Source: Olsenella urininfantis (lineage in GTDB: Bacteria > Actinomycetota > Coriobacteriia > Coriobacteriales > Atopobiaceae). Taken from it: 64,000 nucleotides of DNA. The notes below the pieces were generated by a model. That model made no database searches and had not been told where the DNA came from. It saw nothing but the letters and a program-made list of their open reading frames with translations. The stretch covers positions 966,365-1,030,364 of the forward strand of contig NZ_LT732540.1 of the NCBI RefSeq assembly GCF_900155635.1, written 5' to 3'. Of the stretch, positions 42,800-52,354 are shown one piece after another. The position numbers and the translations under genes are program-made. The stretch's first letter is position 1; each line of letters opens with the position of its first letter.

Positions 42800-43972
42800 C
42801 TACTTTATGAGCATCGCGTCCCCGAAGCTGAGGAAGCGGTAGCGCTCGTCCATGGCGGCCTGGTAGGCATCCATGACCTGCTCGCGCGTGGCGAAGGCCG
42901 AGACCAGCATCATGAGCGTCGAGCGCGGGACGTGGAAGTTTGTGATCATGGCGTCCACCACATGGAAGCTCGATCCGGGCATGAGATAGAGCCTGGTGGT
43001 GGCGTCCTGGCGCTCCACTATGTCTCCGCTGCCGAGAGCCAGCGCCGAGTCCGCAACGCCCTCGAAGCGCGCAGCCACGCAGGGGCAGGCGGCGTAGACC
43101 GGCGCGGCGCTGTCGAAGGCACTCTCCAGCGAGCGCACCGAGGTGGTGCCCACCGCGATCACGCGGTGCCCCGCGGCCTTGGTCGCATGCACGGCGTCGA
43201 CCACGTCCTGGCCCACGTGATAGCGCTCGGTGTGCATCGCGTGCTGGGTGGGGTCGTCCTCCTCCACCAGACGGAAGGTGTCTATCCCCACCTCCAGCTC
43301 AACGGTCTTGAAGCCGATGCCCTTCTCGCGAATGCGCTCGAGGAGCTCCGGCGTGAAGTGCAGGCCCGCCGTGGGAGCGGCAGCCGAGTGCTCCTCGCGC
43401 ATGGCGTAGACCGTCTGGTACTTCTCGGGATCTCCTTCGTACCGGGTGATGTAGGGCGGAAGGGGAACATGCCCCGCCTTGTGGATGGCGTCGTCCAGCG
43501 AGAGGCCGTCTGCGGGCTCGAAGCGCAGCATGCGACCCCCGCGGCTCTCGTCCACGTAGTCGATGACCTCGCCCGTAAGCACGACCGGCCAGCTCTGCGG
43601 GGTATGAATGCCGCCCTCGCGATACTCGATGCGCGCGCCCTGCTTCAGGCGCTTGCCGGGCTTCACCAGGCACTCCCAGACGTGGCCCATGCTGTCCAGG
43701 TCCTCTCGGCGCCTCAGCAGCAGGGTCTCGGCGACGCCGCCGCTTCCCTGCTTGTGGCCCATGAGGCGGGCGGGCAGGACGCGGGTCTGGTTGGCGATCA
43801 GCAGGTCACCGGGCTCGAGGTAGTCAAGGATGTCCGTGAAGCGGCGGTGCTCGAGGGCGCCACTTTCCCGGTCAAGCACAAGAAGGCGGCAGGAGTCGCG
43901 CGGCTCTGCGGGCTCCTGGGCTATAAGCTCGTCTGGCAGGGGGTAGTCGAAGTCGTCGGTGCGCATGGGCAT
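42800..43972 (-). CDS. queA: S-adenosylmethionine:tRNA ribosyltransferase-isomerase
   Basis: Transfers the ribosyl part of SAM to preQ1-tRNA, giving epoxyqueuosine; 390 aa. FDYPLPDELIAQEPAEPRD, ANQTRVLPARLMGHK, HVPLPPYI and AAPTAGLHFTPELL are family signatures, and SRSTLMMLVSAFA ends it. ATG 43972 is chosen (GAGGAAC upstream; MPMRTDDFDYPLP is the usual start); the longer frame adds only Arg-rich nonsense. QueH, which finishes the pathway, is about 215 bases upstream on the same strand. Confidence 0.96.
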   Translation of the reverse strand: MPMRTDDFDYPLPDELIAQEPAEPRDSCRLLVLDRESGALEHRRFTDILDYLEPGDLLIANQTRVLPARLMGHKQGSGGVAETLLLRRREDLDSMGHVWECLVKPGKRLKQGARIEYREGGIHTPQSWPVVLTGEVIDYVDESRGGRMLRFEPADGLSLDDAIHKAGHVPLPPYITRYEGDPEKYQTVYAMREEHSAAAPTAGLHFTPELLERIREKGIGFKTVELEVGIDTFRLVEEDDPTQHAMHTERYHVGQDVVDAVHATKAAGHRVIAVGTTSVRSLESAFDSAAPVYAACPCVAARFEGVADSALALGSGDIVERQDATTRLYLMPGSSFHVVDAMITNFHVPRSTLMMLVSAFATREQVMDAYQAAMDERYRFLSFGDAMLIK

Positions 43973-44188
43973 GCTGGTTCCTCGCTTGCGTTGTTCTGTT
44001 CGCTTCTGCATTCGCTTGCGTCTGCATTCTGCGCGATTATAGGCCGCGCGCGGACGTGGGCGGCACACATCCATATTGCCGATAGCCTTTCGGACAAGCG
44101 ATCGTGCGTCTGCGGACAGTCTGGAGCGAAATTCTCGGCAGTTGTGCCCGCGGATGCGCGAGAGGCTGGCGAGAGGCGCGGCGGCGCG

Positions 44189-44863
44189 CTAGCCGGGAAG
44201 GTACTCCACGAAGGTCGCGCGCTCCTCCACCGTGAGCTCGCGCCCCTGCCTCAGCGCCTGCCGCTCCAGCTTGCGGAGGTCGCGCGCCTGATGGCGCCCT
44301 AGGGCGGCCTCTGCGGAGGAGAAGCGGCATCCGCAGTAGCTCTGCCGATACATGCCCAGTTCGCGGGAGGCGGCGGTGGCCTCGGGGTAATGCGGGCGGA
44401 AGTCTCGCCACACGGCGACGAGGCCGTTTGCGCGGGCCAGGCCCAGCAGCGTGTCCCCGCAGGCGTCGAAGAGCTGGTAGGGCGAGACGGCCAGGGTGGT
44501 GGAGATGTGCGAGAAGCCGCGCTCGCGCGCAACGCGGCAGCTTTCGGCAAGGCGCAGGGCGTAGCAGGCGCGGCAGCGCCTCTCGCGGTCGAAGCCCGCG
44601 GGGGCGACGCACCTCTCCCAGCCCGCGCGGTCGTCTTCGGCAACGATGACCCCCACATGGGCCACGTCGCGAGCCCAGGAGAGCAAGGTGTCGAGGCGGC
44701 GGTCATGCTCGGCCAAAGGCTGGATGTTGGGGTTGGTCCAGCAGATGGTGGGCTCGAAGCCCTCCTCGCGCAGCAGCCTCAGCGGCTCAAGGGAACAGGG
44801 CCCACAGCAGGCGTGGAGGAGAAGCGGAGTGGGCACAGAGGGTGGGTCCTGCTTGCCTGGCAT
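44189..44863 (-). CDS. queH: Epoxyqueuosine reductase QueH
   Basis: Reduces epoxyqueuosine to queuosine in tRNA, the non-orthologous replacement of the cobalamin-dependent QueG; 224 aa. Conserved Cys groups for the Fe-S cluster and metal: LLLHACCGPCSLEPL at the N-terminus, RERRCRACYALRL in the middle and YRQSYCGCRFS near the end. ATG 44863 has GGAGG eight bases upstream. A -10-like TACAAT lies at 44905-44910. Completes tgt-queA-queH here; preQ0 synthesis genes are not in this window. Confidence 0.9.
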   Translation of the reverse strand: MPGKQDPPSVPTPLLLHACCGPCSLEPLRLLREEGFEPTICWTNPNIQPLAEHDRRLDTLLSWARDVAHVGVIVAEDDRAGWERCVAPAGFDRERRCRACYALRLAESCRVARERGFSHISTTLAVSPYQLFDACGDTLLGLARANGLVAVWRDFRPHYPEATAASRELGMYRQSYCGCRFSSAEAALGRHQARDLRKLERQALRQGRELTVEERATFVEYLPG

Positions 44864-44945
44864 GCTCGATCCTCCATCCCCCCGCGCTTCTCTGGTGCCT
44901 GGCAATTGTAGGCCATGTCCTTCGACAGCACGGCGACAGGCGCTT

Positions 44946-45003
44946 TTGCACGATAGTCGGATCTTTTTTCAAATATCGAGAGAAACGTTCGACTATCGTG
45001 CAA
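44946..45003. promoter_or_regulatory. 14-bp perfect inverted repeat upstream of the MetRS-like gene
   Basis: TTGCACGATAGTCG (44946-44959) and CGACTATCGTGCAA (44990-45003), perfect complement, separated by a 30-base AT-rich loop containing TTTTTT and AAATATCG. It lies between divergent queH and the synthetase gene. It could be an operator for a dimeric regulator, or an RNA hairpin; it is not an intrinsic terminator for either gene. Confidence 0.5.
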
Positions 45004-45082
45004 TCACGGGCCGGCCGAGGGCCAGGGCAGTTGTGGGATACTGTGAGGGCTACTCACCCGAGCAAGACCGAAGGAAGCCCAC

Positions 45083-47107
45083 ATGGCAGCAGCTACCCCA
45101 ACCGAGCGTCCCCACTTCCCCAGACGCGCCGTCATCACCGGCGGCATGCCCTATGGCAACAAGAACCTGCACTTTGGCCACATCGGCGGCGTCTTCGTCC
45201 CCGCGGACTTCTTCGCGCGCTTCCTGCGCGACCGCATCGGCGCCAAGAACGTGCTCTTCGTCTCGGGCACGGACTGCTACGGCTCCCCCATCATGGAGGG
45301 GCACCGCAAGCGCGTGGCGGCAGGCTACACGGGCAGCATCGTCGATTACGTGCGAGAGAACCACGACGCCCAGAAGGCGGCCCTCGACGCCTACGGCATC
45401 AGCCTGGACCTCTTCGCGGGCTCTGGGCTGGAGCCGGCGGCCAGGTTCCACGAGGAGCTCACCGCAGCCCTCATCACGCGCCTGCATGACCGCGGCTACC
45501 TGCACAAGCTCAGCACCAAGCAGTTCTTTGACGTGCAGGCGCAGCAGTTCCTCAACGGTCGCCAGGTGATGGGCCAGTGCCCCGTGCGCGGCTGCAAGAG
45601 CGAGAAGGCGTACGCGGACGAGTGCGACCTTGGCCACCAGTTCGACCCCGAGGAGCTCATCAGGCCCGTCTCGCAGCTGACCGGCACCACGCCCGAGCTG
45701 CGGCCCGTGGACAACTGGTACTTCGACCTCCCCGCCTTCAAGGAGGAGCTCGAGGCCCTCATGGACGAGTGGGACCTTGACCCGCAGGTCCGCCCCATCG
45801 TCACCAAGACGGTGCGCGAGTCGCTGGTCGCCCCCGTGATCTACGTCCAGGGGAAGTTCCGCGAGCAGTACGAGGCGGCCCGAGCCTCCCTGCCAGGCCA
45901 CCAGCTGCACGAGGCGGAGGGCAACCAGCAGTCCTTCTCCCTCGAGTTTGCCGGCTGGGAGGAGCGCGACCTCGCCCGCGAGCGGCTGGAGGAGGCCGGC
46001 GTGCGCTTCCGCACCGGCAAGACCCTGCTGCCCTTCCGCATCACCGGAAACATAGACTGGGGCGTGGCGGCGCCCGACCTGGAGGACGCAAGCGGGCTCA
46101 CCGTCTGGTGCTGGCCCGAGAGCCTCTGGGCGCCCATCAGCTTCACCCAGGCCGCGCTGGCAGAGAGCCCCGAGGGCAGCTGGTCCTCCCATGACTGGCG
46201 CGACTGGTGGTGCGCTGACGACGCCCGCGTCTACCAGTTCATAGGCCAGGACAACATCTACTTCTACTGCGTGGCCCAGCCAGCGCTCTGGAAGGCGCTC
46301 GACTGGAACCTCTTCCAGGACACTCCCGTGGCCAACTACCACATCCTGTTCATGAACAAGAAGGCGTCGAGCTCGGGAGCCATCAAGCCGCCCATGGCGG
46401 CGGAGCTCCTGGACCACTACACCGCCGAACAGCTGAGATGCCACTGGCTGAGCCTGGGTCTGGACCAGAAGGCGGTGAGCTTCTCCCCCAAGGCCTTTGA
46501 CACCAGCGTGAGCCACAAGGACAAGAAGACGGGAGAGGAGATCCTGGTCAGGGACGACCCACGCGTGGTGGACCCCGCCCTCAAGGAGAGCGCCTTCCTC
46601 GTCAACATCTTCAACCGCCTGGCGCGCAGCTGCTTCTACGGGGCCCAGAACGTGTGCGGCGGCAAGATGCCCTCCATGGATGCCGACGACACCGTGCTCG
46701 AGGCATGCACGCGGGCGACCCTTGACTTCGAGCGCTGCGCCCACGGCTTTGACGCGCATTCGGCGCTGGCCGTGGCCGAGGAGTTCGCCCGCATGGCGAA
46801 CAAGCGCTGGGGAGACGAGTCGAAGGCGGCGAAGGGAGACGACGACGCCTACGAGCATGCCCTTGCCAACGCGTTTGCCGCCCTGCGCACCACCACGCTA
46901 CTGATGCACGCGGCCACGCCTCGCGGCTGCGAGCTCATCTGCGAGCACCTGGGCTTTGACCCGGAGGTCTTCTTCAGCTGGGAGCATGCCTTCGAGACGC
47001 CGTTCCGGCTAGCGGAGTCGCTGGGCGAGAGCCCCAGCGAGCATGCGCTCAAGGAGCTGCCGCCGCGCTTCGACTTCTTCGAGAGGCACGAGAGCCAGAC
47101 GAGGTAG
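45083..47107 (+). CDS. Methionyl-tRNA synthetase-like class I tRNA ligase with degenerate KMSKS
   Basis: 674 aa. Class I synthetase: HFGH at 30-33 in place of HIGH, KNVLFVSGTDCYGSP after it, a Zn-type knuckle with CPVRGCKSEKAYADEC, RFRTGKTLLPFRITGNIDWGV, and YQFIGQDNIYFYCVAQPALW typical of MetRS. The KMSKS position reads KASSS (427-431, in MNKKASSSGAIKPP), losing the second Lys that stabilises the transition state. The anticodon-binding helical domain follows (VNIFNRLARSCFYG); there is no C-terminal EMAP-type domain. It may still be the cell's MetRS, or a paralogue with another role. Preceded by a 14-bp inverted repeat; convergent with phoR. Confidence 0.85.
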   Translation: MAAATPTERPHFPRRAVITGGMPYGNKNLHFGHIGGVFVPADFFARFLRDRIGAKNVLFVSGTDCYGSPIMEGHRKRVAAGYTGSIVDYVRENHDAQKAALDAYGISLDLFAGSGLEPAARFHEELTAALITRLHDRGYLHKLSTKQFFDVQAQQFLNGRQVMGQCPVRGCKSEKAYADECDLGHQFDPEELIRPVSQLTGTTPELRPVDNWYFDLPAFKEELEALMDEWDLDPQVRPIVTKTVRESLVAPVIYVQGKFREQYEAARASLPGHQLHEAEGNQQSFSLEFAGWEERDLARERLEEAGVRFRTGKTLLPFRITGNIDWGVAAPDLEDASGLTVWCWPESLWAPISFTQAALAESPEGSWSSHDWRDWWCADDARVYQFIGQDNIYFYCVAQPALWKALDWNLFQDTPVANYHILFMNKKASSSGAIKPPMAAELLDHYTAEQLRCHWLSLGLDQKAVSFSPKAFDTSVSHKDKKTGEEILVRDDPRVVDPALKESAFLVNIFNRLARSCFYGAQNVCGGKMPSMDADDTVLEACTRATLDFERCAHGFDAHSALAVAEEFARMANKRWGDESKAAKGDDDAYEHALANAFAALRTTTLLMHAATPRGCELICEHLGFDPEVFFSWEHAFETPFRLAESLGESPSEHALKELPPRFDFFERHESQTR

Positions 47108-47116
47108 CCCCCGCCG

Positions 47117-48532
47117 TCATCGTCCGTCAACCGTAGGTAGCCCCTCCTGGGGCGGGAACATGACCGTGATGGTGGTTCCCTCTCCAGGCGCGCTCTCGAG
47201 GGTGACGTACGCGCGGTGAAACGACGCGGCATGCTTCACGATGGCCAGGCCCAGCCCGGTTCCCCCTCGCTCGCGCGACCGCCCCTTGTCCACGCGATAG
47301 AAGCGCTCGAACACCTTCGGCTGGTCCTTGAGGGGGATGCCCGGACCGTCGTCGCTGACGCGCACGCGTGGGCGCCCGTCCACGGCCCGCACGTCCAGGC
47401 GCACCTCTCCGCCCGCGCGGTTGTAGCGAATGCCATTGCTGCAGAGATTGCTCACCAGCTCGTCAAGGAGGAGCTGGTTGCCCAGGACGAGGCAGTGGTC
47501 CCCCTCGAAGGACAGGGTCACCCCCAGCCGCCCCGCCCGCCCCTCGTAGCGCTCAGCCACGTCCCGGGCGATGGAGAAGAGGTCGCACGGCTCGAGGGCG
47601 CCAAAGAGCTGTCCGTCTCGGGAGCGGTCGAACTCGTCCAGCTTCGAGAGGGTGAGGATGTCGCTCACGAGCCCCGACAGCCGCTGCGCGTCGTCGAAGA
47701 TGCGGCCGGCAAATCCGCTCACGTCCTCGGGGCGCGCGACCTCGTCGCGAATGAGCTCCGCCGCGCCGCTGATGGACGCGATGGGGGTCTTGAGCTCGTG
47801 GGTCATGTTCGCGGTGAACTCAAGCCTGATGTCGCTCGCGCTCTGGATGCGCTCCATGCGACTCATAAGCTGCTCGTGCTGCTCGTTGAAACGTTCGACG
47901 AGCGGGTCGAGCTCGGCGTAGGGAGACTCCCCGTGGCCCGAGGATGGGTCTATGGCAAGGATCGGCTCCACGAGCCGCCGAGCCAGCCAGCTCGAGGCGA
48001 ACCAAGCCACGACAAGCAGGAGGAGCACGACGAGAACGAGCGTGGAGGCGTACCTGAAGAGCATGCCCGAGACGCTCTCCCGCTCGACGCCCAACCTCAG
48101 GACGTCACCAGAGGAGAGGCGCACCGCATGGTAGAGGCTCACCCTGTCGATGGTCTCCGACATGCGCTCCGCCGACCCCTCCCCCGCCGCCATGGCCGCG
48201 GCGACCTCGGGGCGGTCGGCGTGGTTCGGAAGCTCGGAGGCGTCGGCTCCCGAGTCATAGAGGACCACCCCGGAGGCACCCACGAGCGTCATGCGCACGC
48301 CAGGGTGCGCGGCGTCGCGCAGGGCCCCCACCTCGTCGCGGACGCCATCGAGCACCCCGGCGATCACAAGGCTCTCGCTCGCCAGCTGCCTCTCGGCATC
48401 GGAAAGCGTCGAGCGTTGGAAGATAAGGACGGCCACGAGCGTGACGGCCGCACAGACGGCCGAGAGGGAGATGGACATCGTCAGGAACAGCCTGCCCCTC
48501 AGCGACCGGTTCCGCCCACCAACGCCCCTCAT
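47117..48532 (-). CDS. phoR: Sensor histidine kinase PhoR-like
   Basis: Membrane sensor of the phosphate two-component system; 471 aa. Helix 1 at about residues 14-38, an extracellular loop of about 120 residues, helix 2 ([24 protein letters not shown]), then the dimerisation domain with H-box [15 protein letters not shown]-box [12 protein letters not shown]1 VSDDGPGIP and G2 [15 protein letters not shown]. It follows phoP after one base and lies last in pst-phoU-phoP-phoR, which supports the phosphate role. Stop is convergent with the synthetase gene, only nine bases apart. Confidence 0.9.
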   Translation of the reverse strand: MRGVGGRNRSLRGRLFLTMSISLSAVCAAVTLVAVLIFQRSTLSDAERQLASESLVIAGVLDGVRDEVGALRDAAHPGVRMTLVGASGVVLYDSGADASELPNHADRPEVAAAMAAGEGSAERMSETIDRVSLYHAVRLSSGDVLRLGVERESVSGMLFRYASTLVLVVLLLLVVAWFASSWLARRLVEPILAIDPSSGHGESPYAELDPLVERFNEQHEQLMSRMERIQSASDIRLEFTANMTHELKTPIASISGAAELIRDEVARPEDVSGFAGRIFDDAQRLSGLVSDILTLSKLDEFDRSRDGQLFGALEPCDLFSIARDVAERYEGRAGRLGVTLSFEGDHCLVLGNQLLLDELVSNLCSNGIRYNRAGGEVRLDVRAVDGRPRVRVSDDGPGIPLKDQPKVFERFYRVDKGRSRERGGTGLGLAIVKHAASFHRAYVTLESAPGEGTTITVMFPPQEGLPTVDGR

Positions 48533-48533
48533 C

Positions 48534-49208
48534 TCAGCCCCTCATGCGGTAGCCCACACCGCGCACGGTCTCGATGAGCTTCGCCGCCGGGCCAAGCTTG
48601 CCCCTGACCTGCTGGACGTGCACGTCAACCGTGCGCGACCCCCCATCGAAGTCCCAGCCCCACACGCGGCTGAGCAGCTGCTCTCGGGAGAAGGCCACGT
48701 CAGGGTTGCTCATCAGGAAGGCGAGGAGATCGAACTCCCTCTGCGTGAGCTGCACCGCGACGCCATCGAGAAGGGCCTCGCGCCGCCTTGGCCACAGGAC
48801 GATGGGCCCAAGCTCGAGCGGCTCCTCTGTCTGACGGACCTCCCGTCCGCCTCGGCGGAGGAGGGCTCGGGTGCGGCTCACCATCTCCATCATCCCGAAG
48901 GGCTTGGTGAGGTAGTCGTCCGCACCGCCGTCCAGGGCCCGAACCTTGTCCAGCTCCCCGTCCTTTGCCGTGAGCATCATCACGGGCACGCGCGACAGGC
49001 CGGGGGTCTGACGAACACGCGCGAGCATGGAGAGCCCGTCGACGTCCGGCAGCATGACGTCGAGCAGGATGGCGTCAGGGACCCGCTCCGCGCACGCACG
49101 CCTGAAGTCGGCGTCGTCGAGGCAGCCACGTGCCTCTATGCCCGCCTGGCACAGGGCGTAGACGGCGAGCTCGCGGATGTTCTTGTCATCCTCGACGTAG
49201 TAGACCAC
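48534..49208 (-). CDS. phoP: Response regulator PhoP/PhoB-like (OmpR family)
   Basis: Transcription factor, 224 aa. Receiver: EDDKNIREL acidic pocket, phospho-Asp in [12 protein letters not shown], Thr in MLTAKD and Lys in DYLTKPFGM. The OmpR-type winged helix follows: [30 protein letters not shown] and [17 protein letters not shown] 49208 ([10 protein letters not shown]) is preferred for its GGGGGG site; GTG 49229, overlapping the phoU stop, would add seven residues. Likely binds the 11-bp repeats upstream of pstS. Confidence 0.92.
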   Translation of the reverse strand: MVYYVEDDKNIRELAVYALCQAGIEARGCLDDADFRRACAERVPDAILLDVMLPDVDGLSMLARVRQTPGLSRVPVMMLTAKDGELDKVRALDGGADDYLTKPFGMMEMVSRTRALLRRGGREVRQTEEPLELGPIVLWPRRREALLDGVAVQLTQREFDLLAFLMSNPDVAFSREQLLSRVWGWDFDGGSRTVDVHVQQVRGKLGPAAKLIETVRGVGYRMRG

Positions 49209-49225
49209 CCGACATCCCCCCGTCC

Positions 49226-49900
49226 TCACTCGTACGCGTCTCCCATGGAATGCCCGCGATAGGACCCCGTCGATCGGAAGATGGCCCAGTCGGCGATGGA
49301 CTGGGCGTGGTCACCCATGCGCTCGTAGTACTTCGCGATGGTGAGCAGCTCGGGCGCCGACGGCGCAAACTCGCCATCGGACTTGATCTGGTCGACGATC
49401 CGCTGGCGGACCTCATCATAGAGCCCATCGATCCCATCATCCATGGCGAAGACACCCTCGGCGGCCTCGACGTCCTCGGAGTCGAAGGCGTCCATGGCCC
49501 TTGCGACCATTGTAGCCACTCTTCTCGCGAGCTCGCCCAGATCGCGTCCCACGACACTCGTCGCCGCAGGGGCGCCCTCCTCGACGGTCAGGGCTATCTG
49601 ATAGGCCATCTCCTCGATGCGCGCAAGGTCGGACACGGCCCGGAAGGCCGCCGTGACGAGCCTGAGGTCGCGGGCGAGGGGCTGCTGGAGCAGCATGAGA
49701 CTCATGCAGGCGTCCTCGACGCCGCGACCGAGGAGGCTCGTGGCCCGATGGCCGGCGATCACCTCCGAGGCAGGCTCGGTGCCGGCGCCCGCCATGGCGC
49801 GACCCGTGGCGCATACGTTCTCGACGACCGCCTGGCCCATCGCCGTCACGTGCCCGGCAAGCTTGTTGAGCTCCTTGGTGTACGCGCTCCTGGTTGCCAT
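49226..49900 (-). CDS. phoU: Phosphate transport system regulator PhoU
   Basis: Cytosolic metal-binding helical protein that passes the PstSCAB transport state to PhoR; 224 aa. Two similar three-helix halves; E-x-x-x-D-type motifs appear as RIEEMAYQIA and YYERMGDHAQSIADWAIF, the second being the clear PhoU signature. The real ATG is 49900 (MATRSAYTKEL); the frame upstream is a shadow of pstB. It starts two bases after the pstB stop. Confidence 0.93.
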   Translation of the reverse strand: MATRSAYTKELNKLAGHVTAMGQAVVENVCATGRAMAGAGTEPASEVIAGHRATSLLGRGVEDACMSLMLLQQPLARDLRLVTAAFRAVSDLARIEEMAYQIALTVEEGAPAATSVVGRDLGELARRVATMVARAMDAFDSEDVEAAEGVFAMDDGIDGLYDEVRQRIVDQIKSDGEFAPSAPELLTIAKYYERMGDHAQSIADWAIFRSTGSYRGHSMGDAYE

Positions 49901-49902
49901 GT

Positions 49903-50667
49903 CTAACCAAACCTTCCCGTGAGGTAGTCTTCGGTTCGCTTGTCCTTGGGTGTCGCGAAGAGCTCCCTGGTCTCGGCGACCTCCACCAGCTCTCCGAGGT
50001 AGAAGAAGGCCGTGCGCCGCGCGATGCGGGCAGCCTGCTGCATGTTGTGGGTCACGATGACGACGGTGCGCTCCCGCGAGATGGAGGCGGCAAGCTCCTC
50101 GATGGAGCTGGTCGCGATGGGGTCGAGGGCCGAGGTGGGCTCGTCCATGAGAATTACCTCCGGGTCCACGGCGAGGGCTCGCGCGATGCAGAGGCGCTGC
50201 TGCTGCCCGCCCGAGAGCGAGGTCCCGGCATCGTTGAGCTTGTCCTTCACCTCGTCCCACAGGCCGACCTCGGTGAGGGAGCGCTCGACCGTGGCGTCGA
50301 GCTGGGACTTTCCCCTGCGGAGGTGCCGCTTCACCCCATATGCGACGTTCTCATAGATCGAGAGCGGAAAGGGGCTGGGACGCTGGAACACCATGCCGAC
50401 GCGACGGCGCAGCTCGTAGCTGTCCACGTCCCGATAGAGGTCCTGGTCGCCCAGGCGGAAGGACCCCTCCACCCTGCATCCCGGGATGCGGTCGTTCATG
50501 CGGTTCAGGCAGCGCAGGAAGGTGGACTTCCCGCAGCCCGAGGGGCCGATGAGGGCCGTGACCTCACGGGGGCGCATCTCGAGGCTGACGTCCCTCAGTG
50601 CCTGGGAGTCTCCGTACCAGAGGCTGACGTGCCCGGCCACGAGCCCATCCTTCGCTTCTCCGCCCAT
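49903..50667 (-). CDS. pstB: Phosphate ABC transporter ATP-binding protein PstB, second copy
   Basis: ATPase of the phosphate importer, 254 aa. Walker [21 protein letters not shown]-loop [11 protein letters not shown], signature [15 protein letters not shown], Walker [14 protein letters not shown] and switch [11 protein letters not shown] are all intact, so it should be active. Paralogue of the gene just upstream, from a tandem duplication; its start overlaps the stop of the first copy (TAATG). Confidence 0.94.
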   Translation of the reverse strand: MGGEAKDGLVAGHVSLWYGDSQALRDVSLEMRPREVTALIGPSGCGKSTFLRCLNRMNDRIPGCRVEGSFRLGDQDLYRDVDSYELRRRVGMVFQRPSPFPLSIYENVAYGVKRHLRRGKSQLDATVERSLTEVGLWDEVKDKLNDAGTSLSGGQQQRLCIARALAVDPEVILMDEPTSALDPIATSSIEELAASISRERTVVIVTHNMQQAARIARRTAFFYLGELVEVAETRELFATPKDKRTEDYLTGRFG

Positions 50668-51440
50668 TAGCCGAACCTTCCCGTCAGATAGTCTTCAAGC
50701 CGATTGTCCTTGGGCGTGGAGAAGAGCTCGTTGGTGGGTCCCTGCTCCACGAGCTCGCCCAGCAGGAAGAACGCGCACCGGTCGGAGACGCGCGCGGCCT
50801 GCTCCATGTTGTGCGTCACGATGATCACGCAGATGCCCCTTGAGGCCATGTCACTGATGGTGTCCTCTATGGAGAAGGTCGCGATGGGATCGAGCGCCGA
50901 GCAAGGCTCGTCCATGATCACCACGTCGGGGTCGAGGGCCAGGGCGCGAGCTATGCAGAGTCGCTGCTGCTGCCCGCCCGAGAGCGCCATGGCGGAGGCG
51001 AAGAGCTTGTCCTTCGTCTCGTCCCACAGGGCCGCGGCACGAAGGCTTCGCTCAACGAGGGCGTCGAGCTCGGAGCGAGAGGCCATGCCGTGGCGGCGCG
51101 GGGCGAAGGCGACGTTCTCGTAGATGGACTTGGGGAAGGGGTTCGGCTGCTGAAAAACCATGCCGACCTGCCTTCTCAGGGCGTAGCTGTCCACGTCGGG
51201 CGTGTTCACGTCCTGCCCGTGGTAGATGACCCTGCCCTCAATGGTGCAGCCCCTGATCTCGCGGTTCATGAGGTTCAGGCAGCGCAGGAAGGTGGACTTC
51301 CCGCAGCCCGAGGGGCCGATGAGGGCCGTGACGCTGCCCGCCGCGAAGTCGATGGAAGAGGGCTGAAGGGCCAGGTGGGTCCCGTAGGACACGCTCACGT
51401 CCCGCGCGGACAGCACCACGCCGTTGCCTGCGTCACTCAT
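50667..51440 (-). CDS. pstB: Phosphate ABC transporter ATP-binding protein PstB, first copy
   Basis: 257 aa, with the same full set of motifs ([66 protein letters not shown]). The two proteins are clearly homologous across their length but differ in many surface residues (e.g. SALDP preceded by PC rather than PT). Two ATPases may form a heterodimer on PstCA, or be alternates. Start ATG overlaps the pstA stop by four bases. Confidence 0.94.
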   Translation of the reverse strand: MSDAGNGVVLSARDVSVSYGTHLALQPSSIDFAAGSVTALIGPSGCGKSTFLRCLNLMNREIRGCTIEGRVIYHGQDVNTPDVDSYALRRQVGMVFQQPNPFPKSIYENVAFAPRRHGMASRSELDALVERSLRAAALWDETKDKLFASAMALSGGQQQRLCIARALALDPDVVIMDEPCSALDPIATFSIEDTISDMASRGICVIIVTHNMEQAARVSDRCAFFLLGELVEQGPTNELFSTPKDNRLEDYLTGRFG

Positions 51441-52354
51441 GCTGCGGTCATCCTCCTCTCGAGGGCGCGCCCGACCAGGCGTGCGATGACGTTGAAGGCC
51501 AGGATGCAGACCATCAGCACGGCAGCGGTCCCGGCGGAGACGGCCGAGAGGTCGGGCACGACGCCCTCGGAGTTGATCTTCCAGATGTGCACCGCAAGCG
51601 TCTCGGCGGGGCGCATGACATTCCAGGGGCAGCTCGTGCTCGACAGGTCGAAGTTCAGGAAGTCAAGCGTCGGGGCGGATTGGCCGGCGGTGTAGATGAG
51701 CGCGGCCGCCTCTCCGAACACCCTGCCCGCGGAGATGATCACGCCTGTCACGATGGCCGGCATGGCCACCGGGATGAGGATCATCGTCGTGGCCTCCCAG
51801 CGCGTGAGGCCCAGCGCCAGGGCGGCGTCGCGCTGGGTGCGGGGGACGGCCTCGAGCGCCTGCTGTATGACGCGCACCAGGATGGGCAGGTTGAACATCG
51901 TGAGCGCAAGCGCACCGGACAGGATGGAGAAGCCCCAGCCCGCCGAGAGCACGAAGGCGAGCATGCCGAACAGGCCCACGACGATGGAGGGAAGGCTCGA
52001 GAGGGTCTCGATGGCCGTCTTGGCGACGCGCGCGACCGGACCCTCAGGCAGGTACTGCGTGAGGAAGACCGCTGCGAGCAGGGAGATGGGCAGCGAGATG
52101 AGGAGTGTGAGCAGGAGCAGGTAGAACGAGTTGAATATCTCGGGCCCGATGCCTCCGCCCGCCTTGAACTGCTCGGGCTTGCCGCTCAGGAACGAGAGGT
52201 CGACGAGCTTGCCCGCACCCGACGCGACGACATGGCCAACCACCACGACGAGCATGACGACGATGGCGAAAACGATGGCGGCGAGCACCGCCGTTGCAGC
52301 ACGATCCTTCGTGCGGGCGGCCTTGGGAGAGCGGACGCCGGTGGGGTCAGTCAT
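51437..52354 (-). CDS. pstA: Phosphate ABC transporter permease PstA
   Basis: Membrane subunit of the phosphate importer; 305 aa with about six helices. ETLSSLPSIVVGLFGMLAFV and RDAALALGLTRWEATTMILIP (EAA-loop variant) are typical, as is SAGRVFGEAAALIYTAG. ATG 52354 (MTDPTGVRSPK) is chosen; the longer frame upstream is an Arg/Ser shadow of pstC. Overlaps pstC by eight bases. Confidence 0.94.
   Translation of the reverse strand: MTDPTGVRSPKAARTKDRAATAVLAAIVFAIVVMLVVVVGHVVASGAGKLVDLSFLSGKPEQFKAGGGIGPEIFNSFYLLLLTLLISLPISLLAAVFLTQYLPEGPVARVAKTAIETLSSLPSIVVGLFGMLAFVLSAGWGFSILSGALALTMFNLPILVRVIQQALEAVPRTQRDAALALGLTRWEATTMILIPVAMPAIVTGVIISAGRVFGEAAALIYTAGQSAPTLDFLNFDLSSTSCPWNVMRPAETLAVHIWKINSEGVVPDLSAVSAGTAAVLMVCILAFNVIARLVGRALERRMTAA

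Noticed and set aside
44906..45082. T-box riboswitch before the tRNA synthetase-like gene
   Set aside because: No AGGGTGG-type T-box sequence or specifier stem is visible; only the 14-bp inverted repeat. The argS leader also lacks one.
45050..46858. 602-codon open frame antisense to the MetRS-like gene
   Set aside because: High-GC shadow: the frame lacks domain motifs and the plus strand encodes an evident synthetase across the same bases.
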